Shown piece after piece: positions 53,063 through 64,000 of a stretch of 64,000 nt of DNA. The position numbers were made by a program, and so were the translations under genes. This DNA comes from Alopecurus myosuroides (taxonomy: Eukaryota > Streptophyta > Magnoliopsida > Poales > Poaceae): contig CM054060.1 of the NCBI GenBank assembly GCA_028641055.1, positions 237,240,833 through 237,304,832 of the forward strand, in the 5' to 3' direction. The notes under the pieces are model-generated. The model saw only the letters and a program-made list of their open reading frames with translations, was not told the origin of the DNA and ran no database searches. The number at the start of each line of letters is the position of its first letter. Position 1 is the first letter of the stretch.

Positions 53063-56000
53063 CTAGGTATAGTAGGGACGCAACTGAGCTATGTTCCATG
53101 GTCTTTCTCTTTCTTGCATAGATGAAGTGGTATGAGCGGTGTCATTAACAGTAGCCGACTCTTCCCTTGCATCTACCAAGTAATATGATCCGTTGTGCAA
53201 ATTCCGGCTTATGATGAACGGTCCCTCCCATGGCGGGGATAACTTGTGTTTTCCTTCCTTTGATTGTACCAGGCGCAGAACCAGGTCTCCTTCCTAGAAG
53301 ACCCGGGTTTTGACTCTCCGGCTATGATATCTCCTCAGGTCCTGCTGGTATATGGCTGATCTCTCCAAAACTTGTTCCCTGTGTTCTTCTAACATATCCA
53401 TGGAGTCCTGCCGGGTCTTCTCGTTCTCCACCTCAACGTAAGTCGATACTCGAGGCGAGTCATGGATGATATCACTCGGCAGCACCGCTTCTGCGCCATA
53501 AACCATGAAAAACGGTGTCATCTGAGTAGATCTGTTAGGTGTAGTGTTGATACCCCAAACCACTGAAGGTAACTCCTCAACCCATGCTCCAGCAGTTCTG
53601 ATACATGGGACTCGCAATCGTGGCTTTAATCCACGAAGTAACTCCTGATTTGCCCTCTCCACTTGTCCATTGGCTTGTGGATGAGCTACGGAAGCTATGT
53701 CAAGCCGGATTCCGTTGTTACCACAGAATTTCTCCATCTCGCCAAGGGACATGTTGGTTCCATTGTCGGTAATTATACTGTGAGGATACCCGAACCGGTA
53801 GATAATCCTTTTCAGGAACTTAACTGCCGTAATCGCTTCACAATTGGTAACTGGCATAACTTCAACCCACTTGGTAAATTTATCGATAGCCACCAGGATA
53901 TGTGTCTTTTTGCAAGGTGACATGTGAAAGGGGCCAACCATGTCCATACCCCAAACGGCAAACGGCCAGGTCAAAGGAATTGTTTGCAACTCCATAGCCG
54001 GCACATGGATTTGGCGGGCATACCTTTGAAATCCATCGCACCTTGCCACCAAGCGTTCCGCATCTGCTAAGGCTGTGAGCCAGAAGAAACCGTGCCTGTA
54101 TGCTTTGGCCACAAGGGACCTTGTGGATGCGTGATGCCCACAGTCGCCTTCCTGGATTTCTTTCAGGATTTGACGGCCTTCTTCTGGTGCCACACAGCGC
54201 AAAAATACTCCTGCAGCACTCCTTTTATATAACTCCCCATTGATGATGGAATAACCTTTGACTCGCCTCAGAATTTGCCTTGCTAGTACCTCTTGCTGTG
54301 GTAACTCGCCCCGTGATAGGTAAGCCAGAAACGGCTCTGTCCACTCGGGAACAGTGCGTATTGTGGCCACGAGTTCCAAATCCGGGTCTTTGTTAGCCAC
54401 TTCCTCCTCAGACTCGGTTTTAACTGATGGCCGCCATAGCTCGTCCAGGAACACATTGGGTGGAACCGGCTCTCTGTGCGAGCGGAGTATGGCGAGTGCA
54501 TCTGCTGCCTCGTTTTTTCTTCTATCTATATGCTCCACCTCATACCCGGAAAAACACACGGCAACCCTATCCACCTCTCTGCGGTATGCTGCCATAGTTG
54601 CATCTTTTCTATCCCAAGTTCCCGAGACCTGCTGTACCACAAGGTCCGAATCTCCATAGCATCGTATCCTCTTAATGTTCATCTCCTTGGCTATCTTCAA
54701 CCCATGCAATAATGCCTCATACTCGGCCACGTTGTTGGAACAATCAAAGTGAATCTGCAACACGTAGCTCAACTTGTCTCCTTTGGGTGATGTGAGCACC
54801 ACTCCAGCTCCTGATCCCTCGTATTGCTTGGAACCATCAAAGTGCATTATCCAAGACTCGGAACTTGGAGTCATTGTGGGCATGCCTGTGTGAGTCCAAT
54901 CATTAATGAAATCAACTAGAGCTTGAGATTTGATTGCTGACCTGGGCTCGTAGTTGATGTGATAATCTCCCATCTCGATCGCCCACTTGGCTATTCTACC
55001 TGTTGCATCCGAGTTTCTGATGATATCCGACATTGGTATAGAGCTAACCACTGTTATGGGGTGTTCCTGAAAAGACGGCTTCAATTTCCGGCTGGCCATG
55101 AAGACCCCGAAAACCAGCTTCTGCCAATGTGGGTAGCGCTGCTTTGCTTCTGATAACACCTCGCAGACATAATAAACCGGCCTCTGAACCGGGTGATCTT
55201 TTCCATCCTCCTTGCGTTCAACAACAACCACTGCGCTAACCGCCCGGGGCCCGGCTGCAACGTACGGTAACATGGGCTCTTTAGGACCCGGGGCTGCCAG
55301 GACTGGTGCCTCAGATAGCTGTTTCTTTAGTGCCTCGAACGCCTCATCCGCCTCTTGGTCCCAAACGAATTTATCCGATTTCCTCAAGAGCCGGTACAAG
55401 GGTATTTCCTTCTCTCCGAGTCTTGATATAAACCGGCTCAACGCTGCTACGCACCCTGTAAGCTTCTGAACATGCTTCAGGTTTTCCGGCTTTTTCAGAC
55501 TCTGGATAGCTTTGATTTTATCCGGGTTTGCTTCGATCCCTCTCTCCGACACGATAAAACCGAGTAACTTCCCTGCTGGAACTCCAAATACGCACTTTGT
55601 CGGGTTAAGTTTCATCTGGTATCTTCTCAGGTTCTTGAATGTTTCCTTTAGATCATCGATAAACGTTTCCGCTTTCCTAGTCTTGATCACCACATCATCT
55701 ACATAAGCATGAACGTTGCGTCCGATTTGGTCCTCAAAGCACTTCTGAATACACTGTTGGTAGGTTGCGCCAGCATTCTTCAATCCAAAAGTCATGGTCT
55801 TGTAACAAAAGGCCCCAAAAGGGGTTATGAACGATGTTTTCTCCCAGTCTTCCTCCTTGAGCTTGATCTGATGATACCCGGAATATGCATCCAGGAAGCA
55901 TAATAGGTCACTTCCATCTACTGCATCTATGATCTGATCTATCCTCGGGAGTGCAAACGTATCCTCTGGGCAATGCTTGTTGAGACTCGTATAATCAATG

Positions 56001-59000
56001 CACATCCTCCACTCATTGGTCTTTTTCATCACGATAACTGGATTTGCCAACCAATCCGGGTGAAATACTTCCATGATAAAGCCGGCTGTCAACAGCCGAG
56101 CAATTTCTTCGCCTATAGCCCTTCTTCTTTCCTCATTCATTTTTCTCAGGCCCTGCTTCACAGGCCTGGATTTGGGGTCAACGTGCAAACTGTGCTTTGC
56201 CAGCTCCGTAGGGATACCCGGCATATCGCTAGGCGTCCAAGCAAACACATCCTGATTTGAACGAATAAACTCCACAAGTGCTTTTTCCTGCTCATCGTCC
56301 AAGTTAGATCCTATAGCAAATTGCTTAGAGGGATCACCCTCGACAAAGGCCACCATCTTGGTATCTTGTGCTGCTTTGAATTTTGCTCTCTCGTCCTCCA
56401 TATTTGGCCTCTTCAGCGTTGTCCTATCATCTGGGTCTACTTGAGACCGATAATACTTGAGCTCCTCCTTTCTACAGGCTTGTTCTGCCATTGCCGCATG
56501 TCCTTCGTCACACTCAGCCGCTATATCCCGGCTCCCATGTATGGTGATGGTCTGCTTAGGACCCGGGATTTTTAGCTGTAGGTATACGTAACACGGCCTG
56601 GCCATGAACTTGGCGTAAGCCGGCCTCCCAAATAGCGCGTGATAAGGACTGCGCAACTTCACCACTTCGAACGTGAGCCACTCCACCCGGAAATTATCCT
56701 TTGACTCTCCAAAAGCAATCTCCAAGGTGATCTTTCCTTCAGGGCACGCTGAGTGACCCGGCACGATCCCGTGAAAAACTGTTGAACTTTTCTGTAGCTG
56801 AGACTCCTTGAGACCCATGCGTAAGAAAGTTTCCCAATATAGGATGTTGATGCTGCTTCCACCGTCCATTAAGACCTTTTTCAGCTCATAACCATTAACC
56901 TGTGGCGCAACCACCAATGCTAGAACTCCCGGATGTTCTATCCTTTCCGGGTGATCTCTTCTGCTCCACGTTACATCTTGCTCCGACCACCTCAGGTATC
57001 TCGGGACAGCCGAGGAAACCGAGTTTACTGCCTTTTTTAGTATCTTTCTATCCTTGTTAGAAGTTCTGGTGGTGTGAACGTGGTATTGGCCCAATTGCTT
57101 GGGGTTGGCTTGGAAACCTCCAGCTCCTCCCTGGTTATTACCCGGATTTCCAACTCCCGGGTTGCCTGCTGGGGGTGGGCCGTTGCCCGGGTTTCCACCC
57201 GGACCCGGTCCTCCTCCCCGGCCTGCACCTCGCATAGCCTTGTTTACTTCCTCGTTCTTCCATCTCTGCAGATCCGCACACTCCTCCAATGAGTGGTTAG
57301 CCGGCCTTCCGTTCCTGCTGTGTTTCGGGCACGTCATTCTGAAGATATCCCAGTTGTTACCCGGCCTTGGTGGCCCTTGATAATTTCCTCCGTTATGATT
57401 TCCTGCGTTGAAATTTCCTTCTGCTCTGGGCCTCGAAGACCCGGCTTCTGTGCTGGCGACAAACTCGGAATTCCCCTCGAACGGGCGCTTGTTCTGGTTG
57501 TTCCCGTTGTTACCTCCATGGTTACCCGGCGTAGATCCGTTGCCGGCTCTTCCATTATAGCTCGTGTTTGCCTTTGTTTTCTTGTCATCAACGTCCTCTT
57601 CTGTGGTATCCGTAGCAGCGTGTTTGTTGCATGCATCCATTAGCTCTCCCATTGTAACCTCTGAAGCATTCTGACTAGATTTCATGCGAGTTAACTTCTG
57701 CACTAAAGGCGTGTACTTGCATGTCTTGGCCATAGCTTGCAACGCGTCCTTTGGCTGAATATCTGTAGATGAATGCAGTATCTCCATAACCCGGCGCACC
57801 CAGCTGCGCGCCGACTCTCCCTTCTTTTGCACACACCGTTCTAGATCGTCGATAGTAAACAACTTCCTGCATGTTCCGTGAAAATGCTTGATAAACGCAG
57901 TTTTCAACTCACCCCACGACTTGATAGATCCTTCCGGTAAATTGTTAAACCACAACTTTGCTGCTTCTCCTGACATCATTAAATACATGAACTTGGCTTG
58001 AAGATTTTCAGATGCGTTGCGAATCGACATAGCCATCTCATAACTGCTCAACCATATTTCTGGATCCATAGTCGGCTCATAATTCACTACTTTACCCGGT
58101 TCCTTGAATTTATCCGGGTAAGGCTCAGCCCTGATGTTATCCATTATACACTTGGGCCCAGCGAGATTAGTCGGTACTGGCCTCACCCGGGAAACATGCG
58201 ATCCTGCGGGGGGTACGGCTGGACGTGGCGCTACGGCTGGTCCGTGCACCGCAGACCCGGCCGCGGCTCTCCTGGCTCTGGAGCTATCCACAATAGCTTG
58301 TGCTGCTGATACTGCTGGTGCTGCTTGAACGCGGGGAGGAGGCGGCATTTGCTGCTGCTATGCCCTCCGCCGCGCCGAACTTGTTTGGATATTGCCGGCA
58401 TTGCCATGTTGCTGGCTGATATAAGGTGTTCCATGCATTCCACTCCTATTATCCGGGTAATTAACCTGCTGAGCCACTGCCGTATGCAGCAAATCGATCG
58501 CCCGCCGGGTCTGCTCCGCATGGGGTGACTCTCTTACGGGGATCTGATTCAATGCTAACGTTGCGGCATACACGTTATCCATGGGGTTATTGAAGTGACC
58601 TGGTGGCGTACAAAATCGTGATGGTGGTGGTGGTGGTGCCATGTTGCCGACAGGGGCCCCAGTCTGCAATGTGGGTAACCCGGCCTGCACGTTTGCCGGC
58701 TGTCCTGCTCCAGTTGCCGGCTGATGCACAGTTTCCTGATTCACAGCCGGATTGGCTGGTCCTGGGGTGTGATGAATAGTGCGTTAGGGTTTATGACTCC
58801 ACCCATCGCCGGTAATCTTGTCTGGTATCTTTGATGCACCCTGCTTGTCTCAGCCCGGAGCCGGTTTTCCAGCGCGTCCAGTCCCCGTTGGCGCGTGGCT
58901 ACCCCTTGCTTTTCTGCTTCCACATCCCTTCTTTGTTGCTCCAGCGCGCGGCGTGCTACCTCCAAGTCCCTGGCACGTGCCGCGGCGTTTTCCGGGGTTA

Positions 59001-59886
59001 TCACAGTAGCTAACACTGTTGGGTCCAAGACCATATTGTTGCTGAACAGGGCCGGGTGTTGCGGATTCGAAGGACCCGCCCCTGGCGTCCTGTTAGCCAG
59101 GAACCCAAACATACTTGCCTGCAGCTCGCTATCCGCCGCTCGGCTGGTGACTGAAGCCGACTCTCCGTCAACCCGGGTCAGACCCGGATTTCCGTCAGCC
59201 GGATTTTGCTGCTGGGCCAATGCTTGCGCTGCTCCGACCGCGGCTGTAGTCACGTTCCCCTGATTGAGGTTGGTTGCAGGGGCCGTGTAGACCGCGACCT
59301 GGCGCGCAATGCTTGGCGAAGATTCATACTCCTCCTCATCACAGCTATCTTCCTCGTACCGGTCCTCCAGCAGGTGCAAGATAGACTCGGTATCATCTTC
59401 TCTCATGACCCGGCCACGCGGGGTCCATGCCGGCTCCTCCAGCTGTTCCTTCTTCGTGGTGAGCTCTTCTATCGGATCCACCGTCCCGACCGATTCTTCT
59501 CCGTCCGACTGAACGTGGGTGGCCTCTCCTGACACAGAATCAAATCCAAAATCGTCAGGGATTGAACCGGACGCACGTACCATGCCGATGAAGACGTTGA
59601 CCCGGCCGATTGTCACGGCAGATCCGGATTCGAGTAGATCCGACTCTGGCCCCCAGCCAAAATCATCCACCATCTTCTCTCTGTCGGGGTTGGTGTAGAT
59701 CTCGCCGATGACGAGGTTCTTCATGTTCTCCCGAGCTTCTCCCGTGATGTAAACACCCTTGGACGTAGGCCCCACGGTGGGCACCAACTGTCGTGGGATA
59801 ATCACGGCAGACGTTACCGGGGGTAACTTGTCTTGGGGCAATTCGACTCTGGTGTTTGGGAGAGGGTTTAGCTCGAGGGAAACCAT
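53063..59886 (-). pseudogene. Tat 2 gag-pol polyprotein with two TAG codons and one frameshift
   Basis: The frame starts at the LTR ATG 59886, crosses the PBS (59770-59788) and runs through an acidic N-terminal gag region. A frameshift lies near 58745-58775 and a TAG at 58358-58360. From 58357 to 53297 it is open: gag core (AAKLWFNNLPEGSIKSWGEL, near 57900-57970), protease with MDGGSSINI (about 56845-56875), RT with YVDDVVIKT (about 55680-55710), RNase H, archaeal-type RNase H (HFDGSKQYEGSGAG, YGDSDLVVQQ, about 54500-54850), integrase with HH near 54140-54150. The zinc site reads CDGF where Tat 1 has CGAC, so one cysteine ligand is missing. Core motifs ITDNGTN and HPQANGQVERANQE follow. A TAG at 53294-53296 cuts off the last ~76 codons, which continue in frame to 53063 and end like Tat 1 (PWNIAQLR). 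Confidence 0.92.
59770..59788 (-). other. Primer binding site of Tat 2
   Basis: Minus strand GTTGGTGCCCACCGTGGGG, directly after the LTR. Confidence 0.85.
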
Positions 59887-60256
59887 GATGATATGCGATC
59901 TGGTAGCCGGCAATCGAGTCGCCGAGTCTCCGATCTGAATATACTATCTCAACTCTCGTGTTACAAAGGATACTCAAATATCTCGCGATTGTATGATTTC
60001 TTCTTAACCTAACCCTAGGGGGCGGCTTATATAATACCCGGACCCCCTGGCTTACCATCCAAGGCATACTCGGAATCCTACCCGGACACTGCTTACAAAA
60101 TCCTAAGTTTCCCTATCGGAACCCACAAACCGGGTTACGAGGCCTACACTCTTGGGCCTTCCAGAAACTCGTTTTCCCTAAGTCGGATCTTGCGTAGCGC
60201 CCTTTGGGCCGAGTTACACCTGGGTGTTAGCCTACCGGGTTATCATCCCTCCATCA
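59789..60256 (-). repeat. 5' LTR of Tat 2
   Basis: 468 bp, TG/CA ends, TATA box at 60026-60033 (minus strand). No ATG seen between the expected start (about 60000) and 59886. Confidence 0.97.
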
Positions 60257-60404
60257 GGTGAAGTCCCGGGGCGAACGTCGGAGGTCCTGCCGCCGGTCGT
60301 CCCTGCGGTGCACCACCCCTCCCGGCGCCCCGACCGCGGACACCGCCCGGAGCGAGCTGCTGTCGCGCCACCGGCATAGCCCCCGCCCCATGCTGGTTCG
60401 CCAT
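60257..60404 (-). pseudogene. LINE ORF1, N-terminal part
   Basis: Begins at the ATG 60402-60404 (MANQHGAGAMPVAR), Gly/Arg/Pro-rich, and is cut at 60257 by the Tat 2 LTR. It continues in frame at 46998. The preceding 5' region also has a long minus-strand ORF (60564-61163) that may be leader or an upstream ORF; I do not recognise it. Confidence 0.65.
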
Positions 60405-61290
60405 CAGCATAGGAGATCGGAGGACGTCGACGTAGGAGCCACGAGTAGCAGAGGTCTGTGGCGTCGGCGATGAGGAAGATGGCGCCCGCGACGAAGCAAC
60501 CCTAGCACGCGATCGATCTTTTGTTCATGCCCCCATCCGCTCGAACGCTTCGCCCAGGTAAGCCTAAGGCCTGACACGAGGGCCCACTGCATGCATGACG
60601 GCCCCACCCAACTTTCGAACCGCCGAAGTCCCGCCGAGATCCGTACAACGCGGATCAGACCCAGCCCGCGGCCGGTCATCCTCCACGTCGCCGGCGCCGT
60701 CGTCCTTCGCATAGCTCTCTGGGAAAAACATCCCCAGGCAAGGGGCCGGGGTCACCCTTGGCCATGGGATCGGCCCTCGCCACCCCACTCGCACCGCAGG
60801 ACGCCACATCAGTTGGCCCGACGGCATGGCCACGGACATCGGCGAGGACGTTCGGGACGCGGACGCCGGCGACAATGGCTCGTCTCCCGCAGCCTTCTCC
60901 CTAGAACCCTTCTCCATTGTCCTAGACTCTTGCGTCGGGTAGCCAATCCTCGTCCAAAAGTCGACGGCGATCTCCTCTTCGGGCCTCGGATCTCTCGGCA
61001 CATCGGACGATGAGGTTGCTCGCTCCTCGAAGAACACCTCCTCAGCGACTCGGATCGCCGTCGCGGCAGCAACCATCACGTCCCCATCCCCCTCCGCATT
61101 TTCCACCTCGGTGGCTAAGACATCGAAAAGGTTTAGAGGATCCGTCACCGCCATGATCACCACCCAGCGCGCCGTGGCCAGCGCCCATCGCAGCGCAGAG
61201 ACCGCCGAGCGCGAGCGTTAGCCGACGACGAGCCCTCTCGGCGGCCGGATCACCGTCACCACCACCCGAGTCGCCGCTCATGTCCCAAGG

Positions 61291-62036
61291 CCTCACATGC
61301 TCCTGCTTTTATGTGTCTTCAGCCCCTTCGTTGTCGTCACGATGAATAGAGAGTAGTCCACTTGATAGTCTAACATGATCTTTCGGTTGGGAAAGCACAC
61401 TCTGTATTTGGTGGTAGAATCTCAAGATCCGACTATACCGCCCACGAGATGTCGCTCCTTTGCAATCCTTGAACCATTTCCAATTGGTTGTCGATGTTGT
61501 CGAAGGAGTGTCGACCTGAACATGAAGTTCAATCCCTACTAGGAATCGAGAACAAGCAAGAATCACTGAAACAACAATAAGTAATTGTAGATTTGAGTGA
61601 GGATTTAAAGTCTCAACAAGATAAATTAAAGTGGGTTCCGATATCGTTTCACCCCAAGGTTGTTTGACACAACGGAGATACATGAGTTGCAACAATGAAA
61701 ACAAAAAACTAATCTATGGGGTCTTGACTAAGTAGGAGGAGAAAGAAATAAGAAGTTAGGGTCTCCACCTCTTCCCACACTTGCCAAAATTTGCAGCTCC
61801 TATATGAAGTCAAAACTTGCGGAGCCAGGATGATAACCATGTGGAGTCAAAACTGCAATTGTCATATATTTTACTTAGTTTTTGGTTTTTTAATATAGAA
61901 ACTCTCACCTATATGAAGGATTTGCCAAATAGCTGTGGGGTCGACTGACCCCAAAGCTATAACGTGGCTCCGTCACTGTATTGAGCTGAACGGAAGTAAC
62001 TCCTTAGTACATGTCTGATGTGGTTTTGCCTTTTTA
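61291..62036. other. Spacer with a possible hAT-like remnant
   Basis: A 131-codon minus-strand ORF (61309-61704) has no recognised domain. At about 61815-61977 GCGGAGCCAGG on the left and the right-end GTGGCTCCGTCACTG (inward CAGTGACGGAGCCAC) resemble hAT MITE ends, but no 8-bp duplication is visible. Confidence 0.35.
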
Positions 62037-62364
62037 GGGCATATATAATGGCATGACGTCAGCCTTCACTTAGTGTGGCCACGTCAGATTTTTGCTTAGT
62101 TGGAGCAGAGAGAACAAAGAGAAAGAAAATCGACTTCTCTTAGCTAAGGGATGGTCTCTTAAAAAAATAAGAGAAAACTATTTTCTCCATTGTACAATAT
62201 GTCTTCCCGTCGACACACAATTTCCTATAAAAAAATTAATTCTCATTAATTGTTAGGGACGACAATAACAGTAATGCACTGTATGGTTTATAGTATCTTT
62301 TACTTTCTCTAAATGACATGGATAGCTAAGGGAAAGTGTGCTTTATTTGCCACCGTACATGCCC
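62037..62364. mobile_element. Tourist-like MITE (Harbinger type)
   Basis: TTA on both sides (62034-62036, 62365-62367). Ends read inward GGGCATATATAATGGC and GGGCATGTACGGTGGC, close to the common grass Tourist terminus. 328 bp, AT-rich, with no coding capacity. Confidence 0.85.
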
Positions 62365-62399
62365 TTATTCTTCTTATTACATGTTCTATCGGGGTGTAA

Positions 62400-64000
62400 C
62401 TTCTTATCTTCTATTTGCAGCTCCTTCTCGACAAGACATAGCCCCCAACGGGGCTCAGCCAGCAGGAAGTTAGTCCCTCTAGCGAGGCTGCTTCGCCTAC
62501 CCTTAGGGAGGAGCTCTACCTCACGCCCACTCCTCTCGAGGGGAAGTTCCCTCTCGGGAGGGGACAAACCATGTGCGGCTGACGTCCGCCCCTCTGCGCG
62601 CTGACGAAGGTGGCGTAGAGCCCCTTTGGCCACAGTTGTCATTCTCGTGTATAAAGTATGGTTGACAGCTGCCCACGCCGAAGCGTCTCCCTGTGATTTC
62701 CCATTTTGTGCAAGGAGACCAAGACGGTGCTACAAGACGGAAGAAATTTCACCGGACGCCCCTACCGCTCTGCCATGGACGCTGGCGCCGTTCTCGACGA
62801 CCAAGACCAGCACGCGACACAGAGCTTCGCTGGTCTCTACTTTGGCACCTTGTGGTAACCCTTTCCCGCCAAGAATGAGCGGGAAGAAGGTCCAAACGCC
62901 AGTATAAGGGGAGCCCATTGGCCCCCGTAGAAGGGGAGATCAACTCATTCGGAGCCCTTTTAGTCTGACCCGAGCACAAGTTGGCATCTTGTACTGTAAC
63001 TACAACATTGCAATCCATCACACAAGCAGGAGTACGGTTTTACACCGCAACGTGGCATCAACCTGGGTAAACTCCCCGTGTCACCATTGCCATCGCTTCC
63101 AAGCTTTCATCGCGAAGCCTTCTTGAGAGGTGTACGAAGTGTGATTATCCCCCAGTGTTCGAACCTCTAGGGAGTTCCTGTCCATTGCCAGACCATTCCC
63201 CGACATTTGGCGCGCCAGGTAGCGGGCTAAGGCACTCCTTCACCTCCTCGTTGCCATGTCACCAGCCACCCGGACCAGCCCTCGCCCCACCCGAGACGAG
63301 CGTGCTCGCCGTAGGGGCTAGGTTGATCCGACCGGCAACGACAACAACGATGACACGTAGCGACGCGACCCCACCGACGCTAATGGCCCACCCGATGTCG
63401 AGAACGAAGCCTCCTCCCACCTGTCGCAGCAAGACGAACATGTGTCTCAGCATCCGCCGCCACCGCCGTCAGGAACGCGGGGACGCCGGGAGCATCCCAC
63501 CCCCGCCGCAACCCTATTGCTGGCCTAGGAGCTGCTTGCGCATCAGCCCGCGCCGAAAGGGCACGCCGCATGGCTCGCTCGCCTCCAGGAGCTCGTCACA
63601 GCCGCAAACGTCCCCCCGTGGCAGCCGCGGGGAGGCGACACTGGCCAGCCCAGGAGTGCGGCAGCTCATGACGCGCCACCCTCTTCCTACGGCGCAACTT
63701 CGCTGGTGCAAGGCAATCCCCGCACCATGTTTCCTGACAGAGCCCACACTTCCAAGGTGTCTGACAAAAGCAACAACAGTCGTCAGATTTTGCTCACCCC
63801 ACGAGACACGCGTACAGGTCGAACGCAGCCACGAGCGCGAGTGGCACACCATCCACGACCTCGCTAGAGCCGGCCGTTCCAACCGCCCGGCGGACCTCTA
63901 CGTGCGTGCCATGATCTACATCGGGGGCTCCCTCACATTCACCAAGCAGTTTCGCACGGTCGCATGGCCGCCAAATTTCAACCCGACGCTGCCATCCCAC
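62400..64000 (+). mobile_element. Ty3/gypsy retrotransposon, 5' LTR and gag start (cut by window end)
   Basis: The LTR ends CCCCGACA at 63205, followed by PBS TTTGGCGCGCCAGGTAG (63206-63222), a form common in grass gypsy elements. TATAAGG at 62903-62909 fits an LTR promoter. The LTR 5' edge is not defined; 62400 is an estimate after the Tourist-like MITE. Confidence 0.75.
63256..64000 (+). pseudogene. Gag N-terminal region of plus-strand gypsy element, partial and decayed
   Basis: A first ATG at 63256 (MSPATRTSPRPTRDERARRR) soon meets a stop near 63318. Downstream, a frame open from about 63845 to the window end reads HDLARAGRSNRPADLYVRAM and then TVAWPPNFNPTLPSH, the lead-in to a retrotransposon gag core of gypsy elements. 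The intervening sequence needs frame changes. The gag core itself is outside the window. Confidence 0.6.

Larger units (their letters stand above)
46999..60256 (-). mobile_element. Young Ty3/gypsy Tat-lineage retrotransposon (Tat 2) with antisense gene
   Basis: 13.3 kb. LTRs 46999-47466 and 59789-60256 (468 bp each) differ at two sites seen by eye. GGTGA flanks both ends (46994-46998, 60257-60261). Same design as Tat 1: gag-protease-RT-RNase H-archaeal-type RNase H-integrase on the minus strand and a spliced plus-strand gene between integrase and 3' LTR, but the sequence differs throughout, so it is a separate family. Inserted in LINE ORF1. Confidence 0.97.
40686..61290 (-). mobile_element. 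L1-like LINE, nearly full length, split by Tat 2
   Basis: Minus-strand order: GC-rich 5' region (about 60405-61290), ORF1 (60257-60404 and 44506-46998), ORF2 endonuclease-RT-zf-RVT (about 40900-44557), A-tail (T-run near 40686 on the plus strand). Tat 2 occupies 46999-60256. Both ORFs have frameshifts and stops. The 5' boundary is approximate and I found no LINE target duplication. Confidence 0.85.

Noticed and set aside
61309..61704. 131-codon minus-strand ORF as a host gene
   Set aside because: No recognised domain and flanked by repeat remnants; kept only as a note in the spacer entry.
1..64000. CRISPR arrays, bacterial operons, tRNA or rRNA genes
   Set aside because: No regularly spaced short repeats, no clover-leaf or rRNA blocks seen; the tRNA-like matches are retroelement primer binding sites.

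Overview
The window looks like part of a grass nuclear genome, most likely a Pooideae/Triticeae-type species. The clues are Tat-lineage Ty3/gypsy elements carrying a spliced antisense gene, a Tourist-like MITE with GGGCAT termini, nested LTR elements, and one GC-rich host gene with a DUF3511 C-terminus. The species itself is an inference. About nine tenths of the sequence is transposable element. I found one convincing host gene, at 35695-36285 on the minus strand.

Layout. 1-983: 5' LTR and start of gag of a minus-strand Tat-like element cut by the window edge. 1468-4190: decayed 5'-truncated LINE. 5868-11995: older Ty1/copia element, broken by frameshifts, by a Mutator-type MITE inside its 3' LTR (5989-6547, 9-bp target duplication) and by a hAT-type element between protease and integrase (9486-10098, 8-bp duplication). 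13026-32657: very young Ty1/copia element (Copia 1; LTRs differ at one of 530 positions by eye, target duplication CATGC), split by a still younger Tat element (Tat 1, 15169-27961; the two 491-bp LTRs look identical, target duplication TAGAC). 32663-36777: host DNA with the DUF3511 gene. 36778-38009: Harbinger-type non-autonomous element carrying a GC-rich ORF. 38409-40374: Harbinger element with a frameshifted transposase. About 40686-61290: LINE whose ORF1 is split by a second young Tat element (Tat 2, 46999-60256; LTRs differ at 2 of 468 positions, target duplication GGTGA). 62037-62364: Tourist-like MITE. About 62400-64000: 5' LTR and gag start of a plus-strand Ty3/gypsy element cut by the window end.

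The most interesting biology is in the two Tat elements. Each has gag-protease-RT-RNase H-archaeal-type RNase H-integrase on the minus strand. Each also has, between integrase and 3' LTR, an oppositely transcribed multi-exon gene with its own TATA box, GT-AG introns in matching phases and a poly(A) signal near the pol stop. The Tat 1 version is intact (8 exons, 988 codons plus stop); the Tat 2 version has one frameshift. Polypurine-tract-like motifs with small inverted repeats recur in introns and flanks of these antisense genes. In both elements the gag frame begins at the first AUG of the predicted transcript, inside the LTR, and runs across the primer binding site. Three in-frame TAG codons interrupt otherwise open gag-pol frames.
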